A stretch of 64,000 bases of DNA. Origin: Gammaproteobacteria bacterium. GTDB lineage: Bacteria > Pseudomonadota > Gammaproteobacteria > HTCC5015. A program made the translations under genes and the position numbers. Below, piece after piece: positions 6,369 to 13,944 of the stretch (position 1 is the first letter of the stretch; each line of letters begins with the position of its first letter). Under the pieces are notes generated by a model. That model worked only from the letters and a program-made list of their open reading frames with translations, was not told where the DNA came from and did not search any database. The stretch covers positions 1 to 64,000 of the forward strand of contig JAFGLM010000043.1 in the NCBI GenBank assembly GCA_016928055.1. The letters run 5' to 3'.

Positions 6369-7241
6369 GTGAATATCAGTAACGAGCAGTTTAAACAGGA
6401 AAGGTTGCAGGCGATTATCAGTGATCGGCATAGTGGCGCTGCCGAACTGGGACGTCTGGCGCTGCAGGCACTGGCTGATTACAGCCAGATTTGCGATAAG
6501 TCCGATACGCCAGGTTTATTGCAGGACATGCTGATTTTTGGGGAGGCATTAAAAGAAGCGCGTCCCAGTATGGCCACCATTGTTAATTTGGTCGATTCCT
6601 GGTGTGAATGGCTGAAAAACGAACACGAATCGGATCCCGATCAGTTTCGTGCTATTGCATTGAACACCGCGCTCGATTTACTCAATCAGTCAGCCGATGC
6701 CATTAATCAGATAGCTCACCATGTGGTTGATTTAATTGATGAAGACAGTATTGTTCTAACGCATAGTTACAGTTCCACGGTGATGGCCTGTTTTCAGGCC
6801 CTGGCATCAAAAGGCGTGCGCGCTATCGTCACTGAATCGAGACCGGGTGACGAAGGTTTGAGGGTTGCGCAGAAGCTGGTTGAGTACGCAATCAGTACCG
6901 AATATATTACGGACGCGCAGCTGGGATTGTTTGTGCCTTTGTCGCATGCCATATTGATTGGTGCTGATTCCATACTGGCGGACGGTTCTGTAGTCAATAA
7001 AGCGGGCACTAAGCTGATTGCGCTGGCAGCGAAGGATGCCGGCATACCGCTATACGTATGTACTGAAAGTTTCAAACGCAGTCAGCAAAATTTTGATGAA
7101 GTCCAACTCGAAGAAATGGATGGTTCGGAACTGGGTGTACCACATCTTCCGCATGTGACAACGCGGAATATCTATTTTGATATCACGCCACCTGAGTTGA
7201 TTACCGCATGGATCAACGAGCACGGTATCAATCATAGTTAA
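6369..7241 (+). CDS. eIF-2B alpha/beta/delta-like protein
   Basis: This 290-residue protein belongs to the IF-2B/ribose-1,5-bisphosphate isomerase/MtnA fold. Signs are VLTHSYSSTV, AIVTESRPGDEG, ILIGADSILADGSVVNKAGT and IPLYVCTES. In bacteria such proteins are likely sugar-phosphate isomerases rather than translation factors. The N-terminal half is all helical, as in eIF2B regulatory subunits. The start is GTG with no strong Shine-Dalgarno. It is followed 27 bases later by trkH on the same strand. The substrate cannot be read from the sequence. Confidence 0.8.
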   Translation: MNISNEQFKQERLQAIISDRHSGAAELGRLALQALADYSQICDKSDTPGLLQDMLIFGEALKEARPSMATIVNLVDSWCEWLKNEHESDPDQFRAIALNTALDLLNQSADAINQIAHHVVDLIDEDSIVLTHSYSSTVMACFQALASKGVRAIVTESRPGDEGLRVAQKLVEYAISTEYITDAQLGLFVPLSHAILIGADSILADGSVVNKAGTKLIALAAKDAGIPLYVCTESFKRSQQNFDEVQLEEMDGSELGVPHLPHVTTRNIYFDITPPELITAWINEHGINHS

Positions 7242-7268
7242 GGCTATGTATTTCATGGTTAGTCATTA

Positions 7269-8717
7269 ATGTTCAATAGTACAATAACTAAAATAATGGG
7301 CGCATTGATCGGCTTGTTTAGCCTGTCATTTATTCCATCCATATTTTTGTCACTCATTTATAAAGACCATCTTGAAACGATATTTCTATTTTGTCTTGCG
7401 ACGACTGCGATCTCCGGCCTTTTATTATGGGCAATGAACCTAAGAGCTGATAATACTATCACCCATGTTAAAAGCTTTTTAGTGGTTGGATTAATCTGGT
7501 TTATATTGGGCGGATTCGGAGCGTTACCGTTCTTATTGGTGATCAAATTATCGTTTACGGAAGCTGTTTTTGAAACGGTGTCTGCCTTGACGACGACCGG
7601 TGCAACGGTTATCAGCGGCCTGGATGTATTGCCAAAATCGTTGCTTTATTATCGTCAGCAATTGCAGTGGTTGGGCGGTATGGGCATTATCGTGCTGGTA
7701 GTGGCAGTATTACCGATGCTTAACATAGGCGGTATGCGGTTGATGAAAGCGGAAACACCGGGACCGATGAAAGACGAAAAGCTTGCTCCCCGCATACTCA
7801 ATACTGCGCGCTATTTATGGGTAACCTATGTATTTCTGACAATTTTATGTGCCGCGGCCTACTGGGTATTTGGAATGTCCTTGTTTGATGCCGTGTCGCA
7901 TGCAATGTCAACAATTTCAACCGGTGGATTTTCAACGCATGATGCCAGCATCGCTTTTTTCGACAATGTTGGAATAGAGATGGTAGCAGTGGTGTTTATG
8001 CTGGCCGGTGCGGTGAACTTTGCCTTGCATTTTCTGGCGCTACGCGATCGCAATGTATTTTCTTACTGGCGTGATCAGGAGTTTAGAGGTTTTATTTACA
8101 TTATATTTTTCATTGTGGTGATGATTGCTTTTGGTTTATTTTTTTCCGGTTATTACGATAATATGCTGACCGCGCTTCGATTCAGTTTGTTTGAGGTGGT
8201 CTCCATAATCACCAGTACCGGTTTAGGGGCGGCAGATTTTTCCATCTGGCCCGCCTATCTGGGTGTGTTCCTGATTTTGATTAGCTTTATCGGCGGCTGC
8301 GCAGGCTCCACTGCCGGGGGTATGAAAGTGGTGCGTGTGCTTTATATTACCAAGGGTGCCTGGCGTGAAATAAGGCGTTTGATGCACCCGCGTGCGGAAT
8401 TTCATATCAAGCATAATGGCAGGCGTGTAAATCATGATACCGCCGATAGTATCCGCGCTTTTATGTTTTTTTATTGTTTTATTACTGTATTACTGACCAT
8501 GGCAATGGTGGCAACCGGTCTTGATTATGCATCGGCGTTTTCCGCGGTCGCTGCGTGTATAAATGATTTGGGTCCAGGCCTGGGCGAGGTTGCATCGAGT
8601 TTCAAAACAGTTACTTCGCCAGGCAAGTGGCTGATGATTTTCGCGATGATCGTTGGTCGTCTGGAGATATTCACTTTGTTAGTGATGTTTCATCCGCTGT
8701 ATTGGCGGGAGATTTAA
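7269..8717 (+). CDS. trkH: TrkH-family potassium uptake protein
   Basis: This 482-residue polytopic membrane protein is the K+-translocating subunit of Trk. The pore-loop repeats with selectivity-filter glycines are visible: ALTTTGATV, STISTGGFSTHD, SIITSTGLGAADF and INDLGPGLGE. LQWLGGMGIIVLVVAVLP and the MKAETPGP segment are TrkH hallmarks. Length is typical (483 in E. coli). The regulatory partner TrkA is not in the window, so it must be encoded elsewhere. Confidence 0.93.
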   Translation: MFNSTITKIMGALIGLFSLSFIPSIFLSLIYKDHLETIFLFCLATTAISGLLLWAMNLRADNTITHVKSFLVVGLIWFILGGFGALPFLLVIKLSFTEAVFETVSALTTTGATVISGLDVLPKSLLYYRQQLQWLGGMGIIVLVVAVLPMLNIGGMRLMKAETPGPMKDEKLAPRILNTARYLWVTYVFLTILCAAAYWVFGMSLFDAVSHAMSTISTGGFSTHDASIAFFDNVGIEMVAVVFMLAGAVNFALHFLALRDRNVFSYWRDQEFRGFIYIIFFIVVMIAFGLFFSGYYDNMLTALRFSLFEVVSIITSTGLGAADFSIWPAYLGVFLILISFIGGCAGSTAGGMKVVRVLYITKGAWREIRRLMHPRAEFHIKHNGRRVNHDTADSIRAFMFFYCFITVLLTMAMVATGLDYASAFSAVAACINDLGPGLGEVASSFKTVTSPGKWLMIFAMIVGRLEIFTLLVMFHPLYWREI

Positions 8718-8785
8718 ACTGCCAGATGTTGTTTCGGTATTAAACATTGATTATTGTACAAGTAACCGGAAGGAGTTATGAAATT

Positions 8786-9130
8786 ATGAAAAAGTACCTG
8801 ATGATAATGAGTGTGATGGCATCGTTATTGGTTTTTGCAAATCAGTCTATGGCTGATTCTTATACCTTCTACGACAATATTGCCAATCAAAAATTGGGTA
8901 AAGCGGCCGAAAAAGACAAGAAAATAATGTCTTTCAAATATTCAAACGGTGTACTGGTTATTCTCGGAACCGACGGTAAAAAACTTGATTTGAAAGATGG
9001 CATTTATAAAATGAACAACGGTGAGTTGTTCTATGTTGAAAGCGGCGCTGTTGTTAAGCATGAAGAAGGCAAGAAGAAAAAAGATAAGAAGGAGGATGGC
9101 GCCAAATCCAAAATCAAGGGACTGCTGTAA
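8786..9130 (+). CDS. small secreted protein with Lys-rich tail, unknown function
   Basis: From the ATG at 8786 (AAGGAG 10 bases upstream) the protein is 114 residues. It has a signal peptide (about 1-23, cleaving after SMA), then a short mostly beta domain (SYTFYDNIANQ to ELFYVESG) and a tail rich in Lys and Asp (EEGKKKKDKKEDG). The tail recalls that of the SH3-like protein at 4792. The frame is open 13 codons upstream but that part lacks a ribosome site. I recognise no family. It ends before a strong bidirectional hairpin. Confidence 0.65.
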   Translation: MKKYLMIMSVMASLLVFANQSMADSYTFYDNIANQKLGKAAEKDKKIMSFKYSNGVLVILGTDGKKLDLKDGIYKMNNGELFYVESGAVVKHEEGKKKKDKKEDGAKSKIKGLL

Positions 9131-9150
9131 AATTTATCAGGCTACTGTCG

Positions 9151-9179
9151 GCAGGACGGATTTTAATTATCCGTCCTGC
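9151..9179. terminator. bidirectional terminator-like hairpin
   Basis: Eleven bases (GCAGGACGGAT, 9151-9161) pair perfectly with 9169-9179 around a 7-base loop. It sits between the convergent 8786 gene and the SDR gene. There is no long T-run on either side, so termination strength is uncertain. Confidence 0.55.
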
Positions 9180-9184
9180 AGGTA

Positions 9185-9892
9185 TTACTTGTTTCCAAAT
9201 CGAATAACATTTTTCTGCGGCGACAGGTTAATTTCGTCGATCACTGTACCCGGCCGCATTTTTAAAACGCTTAATATCATTTCAGCAATATCCTGTGGCT
9301 CGATTGCATTGCTTGTATCGGCGCCGGGTGAAAAATCCAGAGTATTGAAAAACTCGGTGCGCACCATACCCGGATTGATTAGTGTCACCCTGATATTGTT
9401 CGACGCACATTCCTGGCGAAGGGCCTGCGTGAAGCCGCGTAATCCAAACTTGGCGGCGGAATAGACCGCACCACGTTTACCGCCGGAAAGTGCCGCTTCG
9501 GAACCGATATAAATCAGATCGCCGCTGTTCTGTTTTTTTAATATGGGTAGAAAAGCACGGGTCAGATAAATTTGGCTGCTGAGGTTGAGATCAATTACAG
9601 ACCGAATTTGTTGATAGGAAAATTCTTCCAGTGAACCAAAACGACCGCTGCCGGCACAGAAAATGATTCCATCAATTTGTGAATGTTGTGCTGTGATCTG
9701 TTCAAGTTTTTTCGGTAGCTCGTCCGGTTTGGCTAAATCCATATCAATCGCCTGAAAATCAGCATGCGTAAACTGGCCGGCCCGGCGAGATATACCGATA
9801 ATATGGTAACCGGCTTCCAGTAATCGGAGCGTAGCAGCTTTGCCAATACCGGAGCTGGAGCCGGTAATAATCAGGGTGGGTTTCTGAGTCAT
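9185..9892 (-). CDS. SDR-family short-chain dehydrogenase/reductase
   Basis: This 235-residue Rossmann-fold oxidoreductase has a TGSSSGIG cofactor-binding motif at the N-terminus, the FCAGSGRFG turn, catalytic Ser (IGSEAALSG) and YSAAK active-site Tyr/Lys. INPGMVRTEF follows the active site as usual for the family. It is the last gene of a four-gene operon and overlaps the upstream phosphorylase gene by ATGA. SISRR-type residues after the first strand (GISRRAG) suggest NADP(H). The substrate is unknown. Confidence 0.88.
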   Translation of the reverse strand: MTQKPTLIITGSSSGIGKAATLRLLEAGYHIIGISRRAGQFTHADFQAIDMDLAKPDELPKKLEQITAQHSQIDGIIFCAGSGRFGSLEEFSYQQIRSVIDLNLSSQIYLTRAFLPILKKQNSGDLIYIGSEAALSGGKRGAVYSAAKFGLRGFTQALRQECASNNIRVTLINPGMVRTEFFNTLDFSPGADTSNAIEPQDIAEMILSVLKMRPGTVIDEINLSPQKNVIRFGNK

Positions 9893-10488
9893 GGTGTGTC
9901 CTGTTTTAGTAACACGTCGATATAGTTTAATAAAACCGGCTTTGCTTTTTGCATTAATTCGCTTGCACGCTGCGTAGAGAAGGTATGCAAAGGTGAATCC
10001 CTATTGTCCGAAACAACTTTCAGACATTGTATCCGATTATTCTGAGTGTATTGAAGTGCGGTAACATAAAACCCGGCGGCCTCCATGTCGTATAAGGCCT
10101 GGTATTTATATTCTGTTTCCGGTGTATTAACGGTAATCAGTTTGCTGGTGGGTAGTTGATGTGAATTACCCGGCGAGGTTTTCCAGCTATTTGATTTTGA
10201 TGAATCCGCAATTTGGCTGGCTAATACCACTGTACCGATTGCCAGCCTGGGGTGACCGGCGATACCGATATTGAGCCAGGTACAATCCTGCTGTTTTAAG
10301 CATGTTTCATGAAGGTATTTTGTCGCCGCAGCTGCAGCGGCGGAACCAAGACCGGAAAGCACTAGTGCATGGCAGTCGTTCTCGAAAATCGGGAATTCGG
10401 CGATAGGTTTGCGCTGCTGCAACCCATAATGTTCAATCAATGGACTGGCTTCGATCTTGAAGGCCACAACCATTCGTAGTGCTGTCAT
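9889..10488 (-). CDS. nucleoside phosphorylase-like protein (PNP/MTAN superfamily)
   Basis: This 199-residue protein is short for the family. LVLSGLGSAAAAAA marks the phosphate/ribose glycine loop, WLNIGIAGHP the second conserved strand, and LYDMEAAGFY the MEA(A) motif that contacts the nucleoside ribose. The C-terminal VVSDNRDS matches the catalytic Asp region of MTA/SAH nucleosidases. It overlaps both neighbours by 4 bases. Such genes beside glycosyltransferases may act on nucleoside or nucleoside-like moieties of lipids, as in the hopanoid-associated phosphorylases, but no hopanoid gene is seen here. Confidence 0.7.
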   Translation of the reverse strand: MTALRMVVAFKIEASPLIEHYGLQQRKPIAEFPIFENDCHALVLSGLGSAAAAAATKYLHETCLKQQDCTWLNIGIAGHPRLAIGTVVLASQIADSSKSNSWKTSPGNSHQLPTSKLITVNTPETEYKYQALYDMEAAGFYVTALQYTQNNRIQCLKVVSDNRDSPLHTFSTQRASELMQKAKPVLLNYIDVLLKQDTP

Positions 10489-11336
10489 GTCAGTCTTTGC
10501 GTTTGCTTATTGAGTTGTAGTTGGTAATATTCCATCTTTATCGCGTAGTGGTACAGTATATCCTGATTGTTTTTCTTTTCGGCACCCTGTATCAGAATCG
10601 ATAATTTCTCAACCAGCATATGCAGTGCTGCGAGGTGATATTCGAGTTTGAGTTCACCGGTATTGATTATATTTTCCAGCGCCTGAATACGAAAACGATC
10701 CATGCCCCAGTGTTTCTGCGAAAGCTGGTCGGTATGTCCTCCATATTTAACAATCAATGGCTGTGCTATGAACAACACTGGATACTTCGCAGTGATACGC
10801 AACCACAAATCGTAATCCTCGCAGGCCGGCAGAGATTCGTCAAACAAGCCGACATCATCGAATACGGAGCGATGAATTATAGCTGCCGATGGTGATATAG
10901 CGCAGAGAGGCAGGCAGTCCTCAAAAATCCAGCCGCCATGCTTTTTATGTTTTTCCTTTTGGTTTAAATGATGGTCATTACGAATCCATTTTTCGTCGCT
11001 ATGGCATATCTTGTATTCGGGATTCAGTTTAAGTGTTTCAAGTTGAGTTGCCAGTTTATGGTGCTTCCATTCGTCATCAGAATCGAGAAAGGCGATCCAG
11101 TCACTGTTTGCGGCCAGTATGCCGCAATTGCGCGCGTGACTGACACCCAGGTTATCCGTGTGAATCAACAGAACCTGCGGAAAATTCGCTTTAATCAGTC
11201 GCGAGGTGTTATCTGTTGAGCCATCGTCAATGACAACAATCTCATCTGCCGGTTGACTTTGTGTCAGTACAGATTCTAATGCACGGCTTAGCAAGTGGGC
11301 GCGATTAAAGGTCGGGATAACGACGGCAACGGACAT
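10485..11336 (-). CDS. family 2 glycosyltransferase
   Basis: This 283-residue GT-A enzyme has the opening VAVVIPTFNRAHLLSRAL, the nucleotide-sugar motifs VVIDDGSTDNT and IAFLDSDDEW (DxD-like), and the acceptor-side CEDYDLWLRI. No membrane segment is seen, so it is cytosolic or peripherally bound. It overlaps the phosphorylase gene downstream by 4 bases and lies 14 bases after the rhomboid gene on the same strand. Donor and acceptor cannot be deduced. Confidence 0.87.
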   Translation of the reverse strand: MSVAVVIPTFNRAHLLSRALESVLTQSQPADEIVVIDDGSTDNTSRLIKANFPQVLLIHTDNLGVSHARNCGILAANSDWIAFLDSDDEWKHHKLATQLETLKLNPEYKICHSDEKWIRNDHHLNQKEKHKKHGGWIFEDCLPLCAISPSAAIIHRSVFDDVGLFDESLPACEDYDLWLRITAKYPVLFIAQPLIVKYGGHTDQLSQKHWGMDRFRIQALENIINTGELKLEYHLAALHMLVEKLSILIQGAEKKNNQDILYHYAIKMEYYQLQLNKQTQRLT

Positions 11337-11350
11337 TTTTATGCCGGAAT

Positions 11351-12046
11351 TCAGCGTGTTCGCGCGGGAGTAAAAAATTTTGCATTGCGATGCTTGAATA
11401 ATGGAATCAGCAATATACCGGCGATAAATCCGCCGATATGTGCTCCCCAGGCGACGCCACCTTCCTGCCCCGCGCTTAATAAAGTGCTCAATATCTGGAA
11501 GACAAACCAGAATGCCAGTACCGCACCTGCCGGTAAGCGCATTGTGGTGATATAGAAGCCTAACGGAATCATGACCAGCACTTTTGCGCGTGGATACAAT
11601 AACAGATACGCGCCGAGCACACCCGAGATTGCACCACTGGCACCGATCATGGGCACTGTTGATTCCGGATTTGGTAGCGCTTGCGCCATTGCCGCGACGA
11701 TGCCACAGAGGAGATAGAAAAGAATGAAGCGTGTGTGTCCCATAGCATCTTCAACATTATTTCCAAATATCCATAAATAGAGCATATTGCCGATCAGGTG
11801 CATCCAGCCGCCGTGCAAAAACATGGAGCTTAATATGGTGGTCCAGGCGGGGATAAGCGCCAATGCCGGTGGTAGCTGGGTATGATCAAAAAAAACCGCC
11901 GGTATAAATCCGAATGCCACGACGCCTGCCTGCTGGTGTTCGCCAAGCGATAACTGCCAGAAGAATGCCAGACCACACGCTATGATTATTGTGACTGTAA
12001 TAAAAGGTGTTGTGCGTGTGGGGTTGTCATCGTGTAATGGAATCAT
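11351..12046 (-). CDS. rhomboid-family intramembrane serine protease
   Basis: This 231-residue protein has six predicted transmembrane helices. The catalytic Ser lies in GASGAISG and the His in WGAHIGGFIAG. The conserved HGGWMHLIGNMLYLWIFG loop carries the oxyanion-supporting His and Asn. It is the first gene of an operon with a glycosyltransferase, a phosphorylase and an SDR. It is divergent from lexA, with about 190 bases between them. The substrate is unknown. It differs from GlpG by lacking the N-terminal cytosolic domain. Confidence 0.9.
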   Translation of the reverse strand: MIPLHDDNPTRTTPFITVTIIIACGLAFFWQLSLGEHQQAGVVAFGFIPAVFFDHTQLPPALALIPAWTTILSSMFLHGGWMHLIGNMLYLWIFGNNVEDAMGHTRFILFYLLCGIVAAMAQALPNPESTVPMIGASGAISGVLGAYLLLYPRAKVLVMIPLGFYITTMRLPAGAVLAFWFVFQILSTLLSAGQEGGVAWGAHIGGFIAGILLIPLFKHRNAKFFTPARTR

Positions 12047-12195
12047 CGAATGCTACCGCTTGATTAAGGTGAGTTGGGACTATACTGAAAATATGACTGT
12101 TGGGATAGAGTAGGGAGAAGGGATTTTCTTTTTGATTTTGTGGTACCGTAATAGCGGGTTAATCGGCCAATAGCGGTCTTGCAAAATACGGCGAT

Positions 12196-12211
12196 CTGTA
12201 TAAACATACAC
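12196..12211 (+). promoter_or_regulatory. LexA box (autoregulatory) upstream of lexA
   Basis: CTGTATAAACATACAC ends 23 bases before the lexA ATG. It matches the SOS consensus CTGT-N8-ACAG except for the final base (C instead of G). Its core TGTAT-N4-ATACA is shared with the palindrome over the intI -10 at 671-690. Autorepression is the normal arrangement for lexA. Confidence 0.65.
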
Positions 12212-12234
12212 TTTTCCATAAGAGTGTAGATGTT

Positions 12235-12831
12235 ATGCAAGGGCCGACTAAAATTCAGCAGCAGATTCTCGATTTTATCAAGGAAAACCTGATTGAATAT
12301 CGTACCCCGCCCACCATGCATGAGATTGCTGTGTATATGGGGTATCGATCTGATAATGCGGCCTATCAGCATTTACAGGCACTTGAGCGCAAGGGTTTCA
12401 TTCAGTTAAGCGGTTATTCGCGGGGCATCGAATTGCTGGCTCCCCTGGGTTTGCCGATAGTCGGCCGGGTGGCGGCGGGGTCGCCGATACTGGCGGAAGA
12501 GAACATAGAAGATCATATCCCGGTCGAAAACGGATTGTTCAAACCGAAAGCGCATTACCTGCTAAAGGTGAAGGGCATGAGTATGCGCGATGCCGGCATA
12601 CTGGATGGGGACTTATTGGCCGTCCATAAAACCAGAACCGCGCAAAATAACCAGATAGTGGTGGCCAGAATTGAGGATGAAGTTACCGTCAAACGCTTTC
12701 GAAAAAAAGGCAATATTGTTAACCTTGTTCCGGAAAACGAGGAATTTGATATTATCAGGGTGGACTTGCGTAAACAGGAATTTGTTATCGAAGGAACGAT
12801 GTGCGGCTTGATTAGAAAAGGCCAGATATAG
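12235..12831 (+). CDS. lexA: LexA SOS repressor
   Basis: This 198-residue repressor has an N-terminal winged helix-turn-helix (about 1-70) and a C-terminal S24 self-cleavage domain. The cleavage site is Ala81-Gly82 (RVAAGSP), the catalytic Ser is in GMSMRDAG (about 116) and the Lys is in VTVKRF (about 153). At the recognition helix the E. coli contacts Ser39, Asn41 and Ala42 are kept, but Glu44 and Glu45 are Tyr and Gln (RSDNAAYQHL). An SOS-like box lies just upstream. Divergent from the rhomboid operon. It could be a second LexA paralogue; no imuB/dnaE2 genes are nearby. Confidence 0.92.
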   Translation: MQGPTKIQQQILDFIKENLIEYRTPPTMHEIAVYMGYRSDNAAYQHLQALERKGFIQLSGYSRGIELLAPLGLPIVGRVAAGSPILAEENIEDHIPVENGLFKPKAHYLLKVKGMSMRDAGILDGDLLAVHKTRTAQNNQIVVARIEDEVTVKRFRKKGNIVNLVPENEEFDIIRVDLRKQEFVIEGTMCGLIRKGQI

Positions 12832-12938
12832 AGCTTATAATTACCCATCTCGGCACAACATGGCGCTTGCGGCATTGTTATTTCGTTAATTGCGTCTACA
12901 CTCAATTACTGATGTGACGTAAATCCAGGTATAACAAA

Positions 12939-13271
12939 ATGAGCGATTTTCAGCCTAATCGTCGACGTCATAAACGGGTTTCTGTTGATAGCTGTGTGTT
13001 GGACAGTTCGGAATTTACTGCACTGGATTTATCTGAATCCGGAATGCAGCTTTCGTCTGCCATCGAACGAAGGGTGGGCCGGACGTTTGATTTAAATCTG
13101 ATGCTTGAGGGTCACAGCCTGGCACTTAAAGTGGAAGTTATATGGTGTAAAAAGGCATCATCGGTCTTTGAAACCGGGTACCGTCTTGGTGTGCAATTTG
13201 TCGGTCATTCTGTTGCACAACAACTTCTTATCGGTAACTTTGTGCAGAAACACCTTGAAAATGACGGCTAG
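12939..13271 (+). CDS. PilZ-domain protein
   Basis: This 110-residue protein is a single PilZ domain. The c-di-GMP-binding motifs are present: an Arg-rich RRRHKR near residues 8-13 (RxxxR type) and DLSESG near 31-36 (D/N-x-S-x-x-G type). It is probably a small c-di-GMP receptor. The 3' end overlaps the start of the next gene by 11 bases in another frame, implying co-transcription. No effector domain is attached. Confidence 0.85.
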   Translation: MSDFQPNRRRHKRVSVDSCVLDSSEFTALDLSESGMQLSSAIERRVGRTFDLNLMLEGHSLALKVEVIWCKKASSVFETGYRLGVQFVGHSVAQQLLIGNFVQKHLENDG

Positions 13272-13869
13272 TTTTGGCGATGTAGGTGTCTGGAGTGTTG
13301 GTTGCGAAAAAATTATTGCGTTGGTAACGGCCGTTTTTCTTTTCAGCGTCATTATGTTGGTATTGAATGAAATCGCAATTGCCGATGGGGAAAAGACCAT
13401 GAAACTAACATCAATAGCATTCAATAATGGTGCGGAAATACCAATGGAATACACTTGTCAGGGAAAGAATGTTTCGCCGCAACTTAGTATCGCAGATATT
13501 TCACCAAAGGCGCGCAGTCTGGCACTGATTGTTGATGATCCCGATGCACCGGATCCTGCCGCACCTAAAATGACCTGGGTTCATTGGATTCTCTATAACA
13601 TTCCGGCCGACCTCACTGAAATTCCGAAAGCCGCGAATAAAGCCGCCTTACCCAAAAATGTAAGGGATGGAATAAATGACTGGAAAAAGACCGGTTATGG
13701 CGGACCCTGCCCGCCAATCGGGTGTCATCGATATTTTTTTAAACTATATGCTCTGGATGTGATGCTTGATACTGCCGACTTGCTGTCAAAGACGCAACTC
13801 GAATTGAAAATGGAAGGGCATATTATTGATCAAGCAGAATTGATGGGCACTTATCAGAAAATAAGGTAG
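13261..13869 (+). CDS. YbhB/YbcL-family phosphatidylethanolamine-binding protein (PEBP-like)
   Basis: This 202-residue protein carries the PEBP fold with VDDPDAPDPAAPKMTWVHW and GYGGPCPPIGCHRYFFKLYALD, the conserved ligand-pocket segments. The start at 13261 includes a hydrophobic N-terminal stretch (about residues 18-37) that could be a signal anchor. An alternative ATG at 13399, preceded by GGGGA, would give a cytosolic YbhB-like protein of 156 residues. Bacterial homologues have no well-proven biochemical role. It follows the PilZ gene with a short overlap. Confidence 0.82.
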   Translation: MTASFGDVGVWSVGCEKIIALVTAVFLFSVIMLVLNEIAIADGEKTMKLTSIAFNNGAEIPMEYTCQGKNVSPQLSIADISPKARSLALIVDDPDAPDPAAPKMTWVHWILYNIPADLTEIPKAANKAALPKNVRDGINDWKKTGYGGPCPPIGCHRYFFKLYALDVMLDTADLLSKTQLELKMEGHIIDQAELMGTYQKIR

Positions 13870-13906
13870 TTAACTGGCAGCAATGCAGTCTGCTGAGCGT
13901 GGCGGA

Positions 13907-13944
13907 AGAAAATTGCGAGAATAATGTAAAGCGCTCAATTTTCT
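13907..13944. terminator. hairpin between convergent genes
   Basis: AGAAAATTG (13907-13915) pairs with CAATTTTCT (13936-13944), the latter partly inside the 3' end of the OLD-family gene. It separates the PEBP gene from the converging nuclease gene. A weak terminator is possible. Confidence 0.3.

Noticed and set aside
12064-12372. 102-residue minus-strand ORF overlapping lexA
   Set aside because: It covers the lexA promoter and 5' coding region; no family features.
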